From Echinarachnius parma (Eukaryota > Echinodermata > Echinoidea > Clypeasteroida > Echinarachniidae): DNA of 64,000 bases. Made by a program: the position numbers and the translations under genes. Below, in pieces: positions 47,796-58,881 of the stretch. How positions within the stretch are numbered: the first letter of the stretch is position 1; every line of letters starts with the position of its first letter. The notes under the pieces were generated by a model. That model saw nothing but the letters and a program-made list of their open reading frames with translations, did not search any database and was not told the origin of the DNA. The stretch lies in assembly GCA_037951105.1 (NCBI GenBank), contig JBAMJV010000850.1:43485-107484 (forward strand). Reading direction: 5' to 3'.

Positions 47796-48160
47796 TCCTG
47801 GTATAGCAAGATAATGTGTAACTTTTTTGTTACAATGCTAGATATTGGAAGTTGTATTTTGTTTAATGCCATTCAGCAAAAATTCTTCTCGTGGAAGGCT
47901 GGCTTTAGGCATCTTCTAATCTCATAGTCTGGTATACTCCTACCATTTTTAGTCAGGATTAGCTCAAGCTGGTGCAAGTTCATCCTTTGCCGAGTTGACA
48001 ATTTCTTCAAATATTAATCAACCACTTGATTGATAAGCATGCTCCTTCTATTCACACGTTGTTTTGCAAGACCTCTGGCAAATATGGTCAAGTCTGAAAT
48101 AAGGCATCATCAAATCTCATAGTCTGGTATATAGGCCTTCCATGTTTATCCATGATTAGC

Positions 48161-51100
48161 TCAAGATGGTGCTAAGTCAGCCTTTGCTGCAGTTAACAAC
48201 AGAGTGGTCACATGTTCATCTGATGCCGTAGTCTCCTTCACCAGACCCATCACAGATGACAGCAGAATTGCCAGCATGTGCTTGCACTGCAATAATAATG
48301 TGAAAATATAATGAATTTTAAGAAAAACCTTTCTGACCTTTCTAAACATCTGAGCAATACAGAAACATATGGTCCTCATTATCAACCCAAGTGTTTTTTT
48401 AAGACAAAGATGTTGTGGCTAGATATTAAAAATCTCTTTTAGTTGCTCACTTGGGTAAACTGGGTGGGTACCTTAAGTCAAGACTAAACCAGCTAACCCT
48501 TATTGGGGACAAGGAAACTGTTTGTTGCTCACTAAACCATATCATTTGAAATAGAATTATGTAGCAGTTACACCGCCAAACCGAATCCAAACCAACACGA
48601 GACCGAATAATTCAGGGACATTTCGGGGACGTTCGGGGTGCTAGCGGTTTGGTGTCGGAGTGGTATCGGAATTGTCGGTCTCTTTTGTTGTGACTGCTAA
48701 CCCCAGTTCGGGCTCTTGTCGGTGCCCGATAAAGTGGAAGTTCGGTCTGGTTTCGGTTTGGATTCGGTTTGGCGGTGTGACTGCTACATTAGCATGGAAC
48801 TATTAACCCGTTCAGGACAGACAGATTTTGCTACAACGTGTATTCTCCATAGACCAAAGCCCGAATATTTTCGGGACCAGTCCTGAACGAGTTAAAGCTA
48901 GCGGATGGGGCTCGGTCTATATGTATAGGTGGTTGGGTTTGACCATACATATTGACCCTAACAAACTCCTAATACACACACTAAAAAATAATTATCTAGT
49001 CCACAAGAACTCTTCAAATAAACAATTTAATATTGTATTACAGGGTCCCATAGCTCCAGCACAAAACAGTTTGTAACCAAGTCAAAACTTTATCGTGTCT
49101 TTGAATTTTAAGCAGTTTTCCCGGCCAATTTCCAACATTACGCGCCCAAATTCGTTTATGTGCATTCAATTTCGTGCAATTGCCGTGGAGGAGTCGCTTT
49201 GGTCATTCAAATTCATATTACGAGCATGCATATTCGTATATGGGCACTCAAATGTCAAATCGCGAACTTCAAATTCGCAAATGGGCATTCGATTTCATCA
49301 TTTGGCGCTATTTTCAACAAATGGTCATTCAATTTAATACGGCAAGCTCGACAATCGCCCGTTTGTGCATTCAATTTCGTTAATGGGTGACCAATTTCCT
49401 GAAATGTTCATTCGATTTAAGTTACTCAAACAACGTCCATACGTACTCACACATACACATATTTACATGCATGTAAACAACCATGTACATACGCACACAC
49501 ATACAAACACATTATACATGACATACGATGACTTTGGTTTATCTTTTATATCATCATCACCGATCTTTTCCTTACATAGTCTCGACCATTTCATCGTGTT
49601 ATATCTTTCCCTTTTCAGATATACTTTCACATTTTAATCTTCACTTTTCGATATTCATCAGTCACATTTTGTTTAGATTTGTTTGTCAATGTTCAATAAT
49701 TTTATATTCATTTCACATTGTGCTTGCGTTTTGTTTTACCTCTATTCGTTCATCATGTCTTTACTTTATCATCATGCGATATTTAGTTCATCATTTTGAT
49801 CTTTATTTTCATCACATTTTCTTTTTTGTCATCATTTGATCTTAATTTATCATGATCTTTTTTCATAATCTGTATCTTTATTTTCATCATGTTTTGTTTA
49901 TTGATTGCCCATGCACGAAATAACTGTACCATATACCATGATGTTACATATCCATTACATTTCCACTGTACATGTTTAATTTGAATGAAATTATAATGAA
50001 CTTGTTTGCCCATGCGCGAATTTGAATGACCGAACTGAGACTGGAGACTGCTAGAGATGAATTTGAATGACCATTAACGAAAATGAGCGCCCATCGCTTA
50101 CATTGGAATGACGCAAGTGTGAAATTGGTTGCTCCGTTAGTTAATATGAATGACTAAAAACGAATCTGGATGACGATGTGTCGATCCAAACGCGGATTTG
50201 GTGAAATTGAATGCTGCTGATATGAAATTGCATGAGAAAATAGCGAAATTGACCGGGAAACCCTATATTATAAATAGACTAATGCCATTTGAAAGTTAAA
50301 CATTCCTGGCGAAGCCTATTTTTCTTTGCTCATTTTCAATCATGCATATTTTTTGGTGGAAACTTAACATTCTAGATTGCAAATGACCATGAATTAGTTA
50401 ATTTGAATTTGAGAACAATTTCTTACCATAGGTACTTCTTTCCTTTTTAGCACTGAAAAAACACAGAATAAATGAATATGTATGAATATTTGTACTCAAA
50501 TTGTCAAACTCAGATTACATAAAATAATAAAAATCAACACTCTTAAAAATAAATAAGCCGAATTCTGAAAATGAACCATGATTTTCTAAAGACATGATTC
50601 ATTATAATCATTCCCAGACAAGGAATTTTTTTTTTTTTTTTTTGCAATTTCATATAATTTAAGTGTACTGTTCAGTTTGAAATACCGTAAAACTTCGCCT
50701 ATAGGCGGTACTGGTTCAATAGGGTTGTCTCAACTTTACATGATTATGCTATCATGAATATTCATTAAGACCTGCTCGAAGATCGTTGACAAAGGGCTAG
50801 ATACATATTCATTATACTAGATCCTTGTGGACGCGGCTGGGGCTGTTGATTAATACCTGCTAATACCAGGGGTGTCGATCCTGGGGGGGGCAGGGGGGGG
50901 CGGTCGCCCCCCCCCCCCCCCCCCAATGAAAATATTGGGGGGCGAACATATCATTTCGCCCCCCCAATAATTCCGAAAATGAGGAAGAAAAAAAATCGAG
51001 TGATATAATGCCAAAGAGGGGAAAGACACATTTATCAATAATTAATCTTCAAAATAGCCGTTTTTTAGTTTGAAAAGGACTGTAAATCTCTTTTTTGCCG

Positions 51101-53468
51101 CGCGCTTCGCGCGCATACAGTTTCTCATATTGCAAGTTTCATTTGGGTTGCGGGAACTCACCTTTTGAAATGTGTTAGGCAGCGTAATTTCTCAAACGCA
51201 TACATCACACGCAGTTAATTAAACCCTCATCTATAGATAGCACACCGTCACAGAAAATAAAATAATCTCGGTACATATGCGCTGAACGCAAATCAAATTG
51301 GAATATCATGTCCCCCCACATTTGAAAAAGGAGCAGATTGTCCCCCTCCCTTTGTCATTATGTATGTTTGGTTCCATACCTATATACTTCATATTACGTG
51401 AAATTTCTGTTTCAGGTGTGCACCAAATCGCACAATTTCACGCCCAAAAATACAAAAGCTCCCTTCTGTGGGAGGGGGACACCCCCTCCCACACCCTCCC
51501 CCGCTCGGTCGCTTCGCTTCCTCGCAATGTCTCCCCTACACTTTTGAGAAATTGTTGACGCCCTTGCTTAGTTTCATGGGAGCCCAGTGCCCTAGACTAT
51601 ATCGATGGCTCCATAGTATACATGATCACGTGGATCCATCTCATGCAAGGCTCAGTCTTTTCCTCGCTATGCCCTTTAAAATACGTTATGAGTAGGTTCA
51701 CTATTTTATAAAATTTTAACACCCATGCTAGGAGCAAATGTCTGAAATCTAAAAGCTTCCGGGGGCTCCGCCCCCTGGACCCCCATTATTGTCCCCAAAT
51801 GTGGGTGCCCCCCAAAGTCAGGTCTTCGAGCCATCAAGACACTTTCAATGAGCGCATAATAAAAATTCCGGGCATGCCAATGTGGGGCTTTTAGCTCTCT
51901 CAGTGGGCACTCCCCCCCAATCTCAAAAACGGATCGACACCCCTGGCTAATACTGTGAGATAGTAGCGCCTATAGTCGAAGTTTTACGGTATACCATGTG
52001 CTAGTAGAACTTTGCAAGTTGTGGCAGCAAGCTTTTCCCTACAGTTAATGATCGAATGCCCTTATATTAGGAACCTTTTATAATATCCAAATATCCAATT
52101 ATAATTTTATATTGGTAACATACATGGTCCATAGACCCAAGCCAGAATATTTTTAAGAACAAGTCCTGTATTGGTTAAAGCTAAATAACAATTTTGGGTA
52201 ACACCTGACTCCTTTATTATGAGATATTAACAATATCAATCAAATAGTTGATCCAATAAACATGCTTTCTGTAATTTGTTCATAGCTGCTATTTAGCTTT
52301 AAGGTAAACTGATGTCAAAATCATCATTGTAGGCAGTGCTTGAAATTAGAACTGGTCCGCTGATGCTTACTTCCACTGGCCTGAATGGGCAACCAATAAA
52401 AGAATTTGTTATGTTTTTCTCTGTGAGGGGCCACCAGATTCAGTTCTAGGCCACTAGAATTGGAAAAATCTTGATTTTACTTCCTGACTATGCCACGAGG
52501 CAAAAAGTAAATTTATAACATTGTTGAATGTATGGCTTACCTGCAAAAGAAAAGAAGAGGCAAGGGCAGTATCCAGCACTCGGAAGGCACAGATAAGGGC
52601 TCCTGACCTGTATATAAAGATTATATAAATATTTTAAAGAATATAAATAGGAAACAAAAATTAAACATAAATTGTCTTTAGAAATGAATGCAAACTTCAA
52701 TTTATACTTGAATCAACCTGCTTCAGCAACAATAGAGAGCAATATTTTACAAAAATACAAGGACATAATAATCTCTTTGAAGAACGAGGACCTCTTTTGT
52801 GGTCTGGTAGATATTTTTTTTAATGGAACTACCTGGCAAATGTGAATGTTATTATCAAAACTGGTTTGAACACTGACCCTACCTCTTCCTTCCCAGACAC
52901 CACCCCCCCCCCCCCCCCCCCCCCTTCTCAGATCTCCAACCAAAATTTAGATTTTTTAAAACAGTAAACGGGGACTCAGGTGATTTAGCCCCCCAAAATG
53001 CCAAACAGAGCCAAGAAAATCATATATTTGCCCTAGAGTTCAATGCAAAAGAAAAAGATGTGTAATATGCTATTTGCATGAAGGCAAGCTAGACAAGTAG
53101 CCCCCCAAATAAATCATGATCTTTTCCCCAAAATAATTATGTACCCTACAAAAGGCTACAATACAATGAAGCTTTCAGCCAGGGAAAATATTTATTTTTC
53201 GGGGGCTACTTTTCAAGCTTGCCTGCATGAAAATAACCCTCCAAAATTTGATTCGCATTGAACTCTATGCACATTTTTTTAGGGCTCTTTTGGGATTTTA
53301 GGGGCAAATCCGCCCCAAGCCCCCCATGTATTGTTTTCACTGCTTTCAGCATGTAAACCAACCTGATACACAGTTCTCCCTGCTGGTTGGCTGGTGATCC
53401 TAGTCACACTCTCATGATCAACTAGGTCTAGGGCTTGCAGAAGAGGGGCACCAAACATGAAATGTAAG
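48161..53468 (-). CDS. ZSWIM7: ZSWIM7 (SWS1), last four exons; 5' exon not found
   Basis: Exons on the minus strand: 53468-53363, 52607-52541, 50452-50427 (a 26-bp microexon), 48286-48161 with stop TGA. All junctions are GT-AG and the phases join. The 107 visible residues read as a ZSWIM7 C-terminus: LHFMFGAPLLQALDLVDHES, then YCPCLFFSFA and the microexon VLKRKEVPM, then CKHMLAILLSSVMGL. This gives the SWIM zinc motif CxCx15CxH. The family acts with SWSAP1 in the Shu-type complex that promotes RAD51 filaments in homologous recombination and meiosis. The human protein is about 140 aa, so roughly 33 N-terminal residues are missing; their exon must lie above 53.47 kb, possibly beyond the LINE. 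Introns contain several MITEs and one hAT element. Confidence 0.85.
48561..48787. mobile_element. MITE with GTAGCAGTTACACCGCC ends
   Basis: GTAGCAGTTACACCGCCAAA and its continuation CCGAATCCAAACC are mirrored by GGTTTGGATTCGG, then TTTGGCGGTGTGACTGCTAC. The inverted repeat is over 30 bp with one mismatch. Immediately after it, 48803-48896 is a small hairpin (TTAACCCGTTCAGGAC and GTCCTGAACGAGTTAA). Both lie in the last intron of ZSWIM7. Confidence 0.75.
49115..50262. mobile_element. Inverted element of periodic CATTCAATTTCG motifs
   Basis: Termini GTTTTCCCGGCCAATTTC and GAAATTGACCGGGAAAC. The left arm (to about 49430) holds about nine degenerate copies of CATTCAAATTCG at roughly 40-bp spacing. 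The right arm (50010-50262) holds about nine copies in reverse complement (CGAATTTGAATGAC). The arms do not align base by base; only the motif and its polarity are mirrored. The centre (49480-50000) is T-rich with TCATCAT words. No transposase. It lies in the last intron of ZSWIM7. Confidence 0.65.
50877..51945. mobile_element. hAT-like element in a ZSWIM7 intron
   Basis: Ends CAGGGGTGTCGATCC and GGATCGACACCCCTG with the 8-bp duplication GCTAATAC (50869-50876, 51946-51953). Sequence closely matches 46125-47795 but has one right half. Non-autonomous. Confidence 0.85.
52608..53362. other. ZSWIM7 intron with poly-C run
   Basis: C run at 52903-52924 and a repeat with AGCCCCCCAAA words (52980-53330). 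No exon seen apart from those listed. Confidence 0.5.
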
Positions 53469-53533
53469 CTGCGTGGAAAATGGAAAAATAAAACACAGGA
53501 TGACTAATCTTGTACAGAAGGAAATAATTGACT

Positions 53534-53699
53534 GGTGCCCGTTGCAGAAAGAGATACAATCGATTGTAAGTTACAATTAATTGTAAGTCAGATAATTTGC
53601 GTATTTCAACCAATCAGATTTGCGCATTTAGTCACATGATCTGACTTACAATCAATTGTAACTTTACAATTGATTGCATCTCTTTCTGCAACGGGGCCC
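53534..53699 (+). mobile_element. 166-bp MITE, family A copy 2
   Basis: GGTGCCCGTTGCAGAAAGAG to CTCTTTCTGCAACGGGGCCC, same layout as 12103-12268 (CGATTGTAAGTTACAATT, CAACCAATCAGATTTGCGCA). Confidence 0.8.
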
Positions 53700-54012
53700 C
53701 GATCAGACAGATTTTTTTTTTTGAAACCAATTGAAACCAATTATTGGTACCCATTGAAACCCTAATTTTGAGTCGGGAAGAGGCTTCTTTTTTGGAAGGG
53801 TTTACAAGAAAGTTGATTTGGAGAAAAATTGGTAAATTCTTGAAGATATTTTACATCAAATGTGTTAGTTTATGATATGAGTTTATGCAGCTGCTTGTAT
53901 AATTTCCACTTTGATTTTATGCATCTAATGTTTGTTTTGTGCCGTCAAACGGGTATCCGGGAATACTATAAGGACACATAATTATTATACTTACAAACGT
54001 CCGTGTGTAAAA

Positions 54013-54935
54013 AGCACCATTACGGTATACAAACTAATATAACTCCACCATGCTCGAAATATATACACAATTACAAACGACTAAGTAAAAACCCTGTTAT
54101 CATTCAAAAATATCCATTACAACTCAAGAGGGCACTCTCAAAAAACGCATTGGTTTTTGCCATTGTTTCATTCATAATTGTGCATTTTTGATGAGTTTTG
54201 TTAAAATAACGATTAAAAGGAGATATCATTATACGGTCTATATAAAAACCTATTTTGATGTTTTTTCTTCAAAGTAGTCTATAAGCATCTTTTGTATTTT
54301 TCTAAAAAGTCAAAATGTCCCCCGGCCGGTATATATGACTTATGTCTTATATATGAATTATATTGAAATCAAATTTTACAACTATGAGAGTATTTGAAAG
54401 GGATAATTCTCATTGTACATAAACCAACCAATTTAATGTCAAGAGGTATTTCGGGAACTACCAATACTCAAGTATACCTTCAAAGGGATAGTTGAGTATT
54501 GGTCAAACTTAATTTTAGTAACCAAAAAAAAAATCATTACTATACGGTACAAACTTTAGTTATAACTCCACTATGTTTGAAAGGTATACACAATTACAAA
54601 CGACCAGGTAAAAACCCTATTACCACCGTTACAACTCAAGAGGGTGCTCTCTAAAAACTCATTGGTTTTAGCCATTTTGGCATACAAAATTGTGCATGCA
54701 ATCATCAACAACTATAATAAAAAATCTAAAATAATTTTAGATTTTTTATTTTCAAAGTAGTCTATGAGCATTTTTTTATTTTTATAAAAAAGTAAAAATG
54801 TTCCCCGGCCGGTAGACGTATATATGAATACAATATATCTTGAAATCAATTTTTTCAACTACGAGTTTGAAATGGAAATATAGGCTAATTAAAACCAATT
54901 TAGTGTCATGGGGCATTTCGGCCCCTGAGTACCAC
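54013..54935 (+). mobile_element. Two abutting T2/Kolobok-like MITEs
   Basis: Copy 4 (about 54013-54479, left end lost) ends ACCAATACTCAAGTATACCT. TCAA follows, then copy 5 starts AGGGATAGTTGAGTATTGGT at 54484 and fades by about 54935. Shared words: AACTCCACCATGCTCGAAA, TTACAACTCAAGAGGGCACT, TCCCCGGCCGGTA. A mutated TTAA appears to be the common junction. Confidence 0.7.
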
Positions 54936-55129
54936 TGTGTTGGTAGCCATTATTATGCCCCACATATCGCCGAGTTGGACTATAAGGAGGGGGGGGGGGG
55001 GCTTTTGTGTTATATAGGGTAGTATATTTTTGCAAATTGAAACATATATTATTTTTGTTATTATTATTCATTATCTATTCAAAGTGGTAAAGTCATAATT
55101 CAGATGGATGTTTTTCGATCTAGGTAGTG

Positions 55130-55680
55130 TTTGTGGGGTACTCGTCTGGAGGAGGGGGCGGTAATCTTGTAATTTTCGTAGGGGTTATTGTCTGGGGGGG
55201 GGGGGGGGTTATTGTCCGGGGAGTAATTGTCCGGGGATAGTTTCCGGGGAGTAATATTGTCTTGGGGGTAATTGCCTTGCGGGGTAATTATCCGGGTAGT
55301 AGTCCGGATTACGGCTTAAAACGTCACCCTGTCACAACACCCCAGGTAGCAAACAAACGTTGGTCCATCGTTGGACCAATGCTGGCCATTTTTTTTCGCA
55401 ACGTTGCTCCAACGTTGACTAGCAACGTTGGACCATCGATGTTTGTGTACGCCCAAATGACGCTGCTACAACGTGTTGGACCAACGATGGACCATTATCG
55501 ATCCATCGTTGGTCCAACAAGTTTGTCCAACGTATTATGGGTTTCGAGTTTCTAACGTTGGACCAACGTTGGTATCCAACCAGATTTCAACTTCCAAGGA
55601 GTTGCGATAATCCAACGTTGGGCCAACGTTGATATCCAACCAGATTTTAACATCCAACGAGTTTCGAGATTCCCACTTCA
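55130..55680. repeat. G-rich minisatellite, then CAACGTTGG palindromic repeat
   Basis: 55130-55310: repeated GGGGTAATTGTCCGGGG-like units with G runs up to 15. 55345-55680: CAACGTTGG and GTTGGACCAACG palindromes in many copies, with two related sub-blocks (ATCCAACCAGATTTCAAC near 55572 and ATCCAACCAGATTTTAAC near 55632). No gene. Confidence 0.65.
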
Positions 55681-55759
55681 CTTACATAAATTCATCTCAT
55701 TCATTCATCTCATTATGCTCTGGGGCCGGGAGGCCGTGGGTCGAATGAGATGATATGAT

Positions 55760-57000
55760 TGGTCCATCGCGCGCAGGTGACGTCATGTCATGCTCGGATG
55801 ATTCGCACCCAAACAAACCGCTGGCATTTACTACTACGACATTACCACGTGCTCGCTTATGTTATGTTGAAAAACAACACAAACGCGGTTTCGGTTCTTC
55901 TCTCGAAAACTACACAAAACTACACGAAGGGGTGTCAAAGTCAAAGACAAGCCAACAAACTTTTATATACAAAATGGTCATGACAGAAGCAGCTATAATT
56001 ATATTCATATTACCCGTGTTTGTCAACATAGCAAAAACCCAAAACAAACTCGGATAAGTTTTCCCACGAGATCACCACTCTTTTTGCACTGGTCAACGTA
56101 CTAATTGGAAGTGATAAATTTAGGGGGCATAGCCGCCCCCCCCCCCCCCCTCCCCCCCAATATAATCAAAATGTCATGCACCTCAGATTGACGCGCTTTT
56201 CCATGATATCAGTTTTCAGGGGGCCATCAGTAGCAGCAGCATCATCATACAACAACAACACCACCACTACCACCAACAACAACCCCTCCAGCACCTCCAC
56301 CACTGCCACTATAATGCTTTGACACGTATATTTAGCCCCATGCAAACCTAACACAAAGTAATAGAATTATTGTAGTTACCAGTAATCTCTGTACTGGCCA
56401 ATATACACAATTTTAGTAAACAACATTTGGTAAATTAATTCAAATGAATGCCAGTAGTAAGGTAGTATGGGGGTAGTATGGTAGTAAGTGACTTTCTCGA
56501 GTCCACAATGTCACAGATCAGATCGAATATCATTATATTAGTCAACAAATGAAATTAGATCAAGTGAAGCCACCGTCAGTCGGATGGATCGACCCGCCGC
56601 GCCCAACTACTGTTTATATTTTGCACACAACACTAACTAATCAATGAACTGTATTATACCAGAGTACAACGTGCGGTACAAGTACAACTATATACACCAG
56701 ACATAATTTGTCAGAAATTTCTTTTTCGAAGAATATTTTTGGAACTAACCTCATGTCATGCTCGGGTGATTCGCACCAAAACAAACCGCTGGCTACTACG
56801 ACATTACCACGTGCTCGCTTTAATTTCCTGTTGAAAAACAACATAGTAACAAATTGTCATAAACACATACCACGGTTTAATTCAGTTCTTCGTTCGATTA
56901 TTTCTCACAAAGCTGCATGTAGGGGTGTCAAAGTCAAAGACACGCCACGGTCCTAACCCGTCAACACACTTTCCGGGCACACTTTCCTAATACGAAACAG
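55760..57000. repeat. Two diverged copies of a dispersed repeat
   Basis: 55770-56125 and 56740-57000 share CATGTCATGCTCGGATGATT, ACTACGACATTACCACGTGC and GGGGTGTCAAAGTCAAAGAC; a third piece is at 63855-64000 (AACAAACTCGGAGAAGTTTT). Between them are a C run (56133-56158), a CAA/CAC-type simple repeat near 56240-56300 and otherwise nothing recognised. Confidence 0.6.
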
Positions 57001-57258
57001 TGGCGGATCCAGGGGGGGGGGGGCGGGGGGTTAGGGGTTTAAAGTACCCCCCCCCCCCCCCCCTTGGGCTGCCAAGTGAAAATGTATCAGTGAAAAAAGT
57101 GAAAAAAAAGTGAAAAAAATCACTTACGGTGGTTCAAAATACCAAAAAAAATCTCCGAGAGGGGGGACACCCCCCTCTCGGACTCTCCCCCAACTCGCCG
57201 CTACGCGGCTCGGGTCAACCCCCCCCCCCCCCTTAGCAAAAAGCTAGATCCGCCCCTG
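56998..57258. mobile_element. 261-bp MITE, CAGTGGCGGATCC ends, 5-bp duplication
   Basis: Ends CAGTGGCGGATCCAGG and TAGATCCGCCCCTG, flanked by CGAAA on both sides (56993-56997, 57259-57263). The related repeat near 55970 reads ACAAAATGGTCATGACAGAA without the insertion. Contains G and C runs. Confidence 0.65.
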
Positions 57259-57507
57259 CGAAATGGTCATGACAGAATTGCGAAGTTGACGTTGCATGGT
57301 CTAGCTCTGACTTGGTTTTGATATATTATATGTATATGTAGTGCATTTAAACTATTTTGGATACACACTTGAGGAATAATCACGTGGCGTTAAGGTAAGC
57401 ACTCATTTGTGGGCTCTTATTTGAATATAAATTGTAAATTTGTACTAACATTCCTATATAAGTTTTGATTCGTTGTATACTCGTATTGAATTTCCCGCCA
57501 AAACAAC

Positions 57508-58881
57508 ATGGCGGCCTCCATGGGGCAGGGCGTGCACCCAATGGATATAGGTGTGGAAGAACAGGGAGACTTTATTGAAGTAAAACGAAAGTCAAAAAGA
57601 CCCCGACCCGGCAGTGTAGACATTGAAACACTGAATTGTGAAGATACTGATACGGAATATGTTGAGGCTTTACCTGAGACGGTCCTCCAAGATTTGAAGG
57701 TACTGATAGTGCCAATAGATAGACAGAAGAGTTTGATTTCGATTAATCCTATGGTGATTGCAAAAACTCTAGAAAAATGCGTGGGAAACACCCACTTGAA
57801 ACATGTGAAGCACGTTCGAAACGGTATTCTTGTAATTTGTCAAAACATCAAGCAGTATAACGACCTAAAGAGGATTGACGAGATCGGAAGTACTCCCGTT
57901 AAAATTAAGGAAAGGGTAAATTACACTAAAGGAATAATACATGGAGTATCCATTGAGTTGCAAGAAGAGGATATCCTCAATAGTTTGGGAAAAGATAGAG
58001 TGGTGAAGGTAGAAAGGTTGAAAAAGAAAAATGGAAAAGGTGGAGAAAATGTACATGGAAAGGAGAAGAAAGAAGAACCATTAAGATCGGTGGTGTTGTA
58101 CTTTGACTCGTCAACACTTCCCGACTCAGTATCGATATACTATGAGCGATTCAGGGTAAAGCAATTTATACCTAATGTATCTAGGTGCTTTAAGTGCCAA
58201 CGCTACGGCCATGTTGCGGCGGCATGTAGGGGAAAAGAAAGATGTGTAAGATGCGGGGGGGAGCACCCCTTTGATCAGTGCCCCAAAACACAATTGTATT
58301 GTGTTAATTGTAAAGGCGCACATTCAGCCGCCTACGGAGGGTGTACAGCGCTAAAACAGGCTAAAGAAATTTAAAAATGTAAAGTCCATGAAAAGATTTC
58401 GTACGCTCAAGCGGTCAAAGTCGTGAAAGAAAAGTCACAATCTGGATCTGGAGCAGAAAGTATTCCTATAAAAAGTCAAGATAAAGCACCAGTTAATGTG
58501 AATAGAGAAAGAGACATGCACAATACTGAGTCTAATGCACCTCAACAAAGTGTACAAAAGAATAAAGAAGAGGTCGTTGGTAAAAGAAATGAAGCACACA
58601 TGAATGGTGGACTTGTAAATAATAAAACTGTGGAAACAGAAATAACAAAGTTGCTTGATGAACCTGGTACAAAGTTTAAATCACAAGATGTATCAAGGAA
58701 TTTTATGGCCAATGCTACAAATGAAGCTATAATCGCTTTTTTGATTCATATTCTTGTTTTATTGAAGGAAACAAAAGAGATTCCTATAATGGTGAAAAAA
58801 ATCTGTGAAACGGCACAAATGATTTTTGGTATACATTTCCCAGATGTGAGTATGCAAATTGTCAATGGACTGCTATTATAA
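57508..58881 (+). pseudogene. LINE ORF1, gag-like protein, one internal stop
   Basis: One frame of 457 codons, broken only by TAA at 58372-58374. The N-terminal part includes a likely RRM-type fold (about residues 60-150). Three zinc knuckles follow: CFKCQRYGHVAAAC, CVRCGGEHPFDQC and CVNCKGAHSAAYGGC (about 227-280). After the stop the frame resumes with the typical YAQAVK segment and a Lys/Ser/Glu-rich tail. The product would bind element RNA. The single nonsense change suggests a young copy. Confidence 0.8.

Noticed and set aside
56641-56844. Minus-strand frame as first exon of ZSWIM7
   Set aside because: A donor-like site is present, but the peptide does not resemble the ZSWIM7 N-terminus and the DNA is a dispersed repeat with a copy at 55.8 kb.
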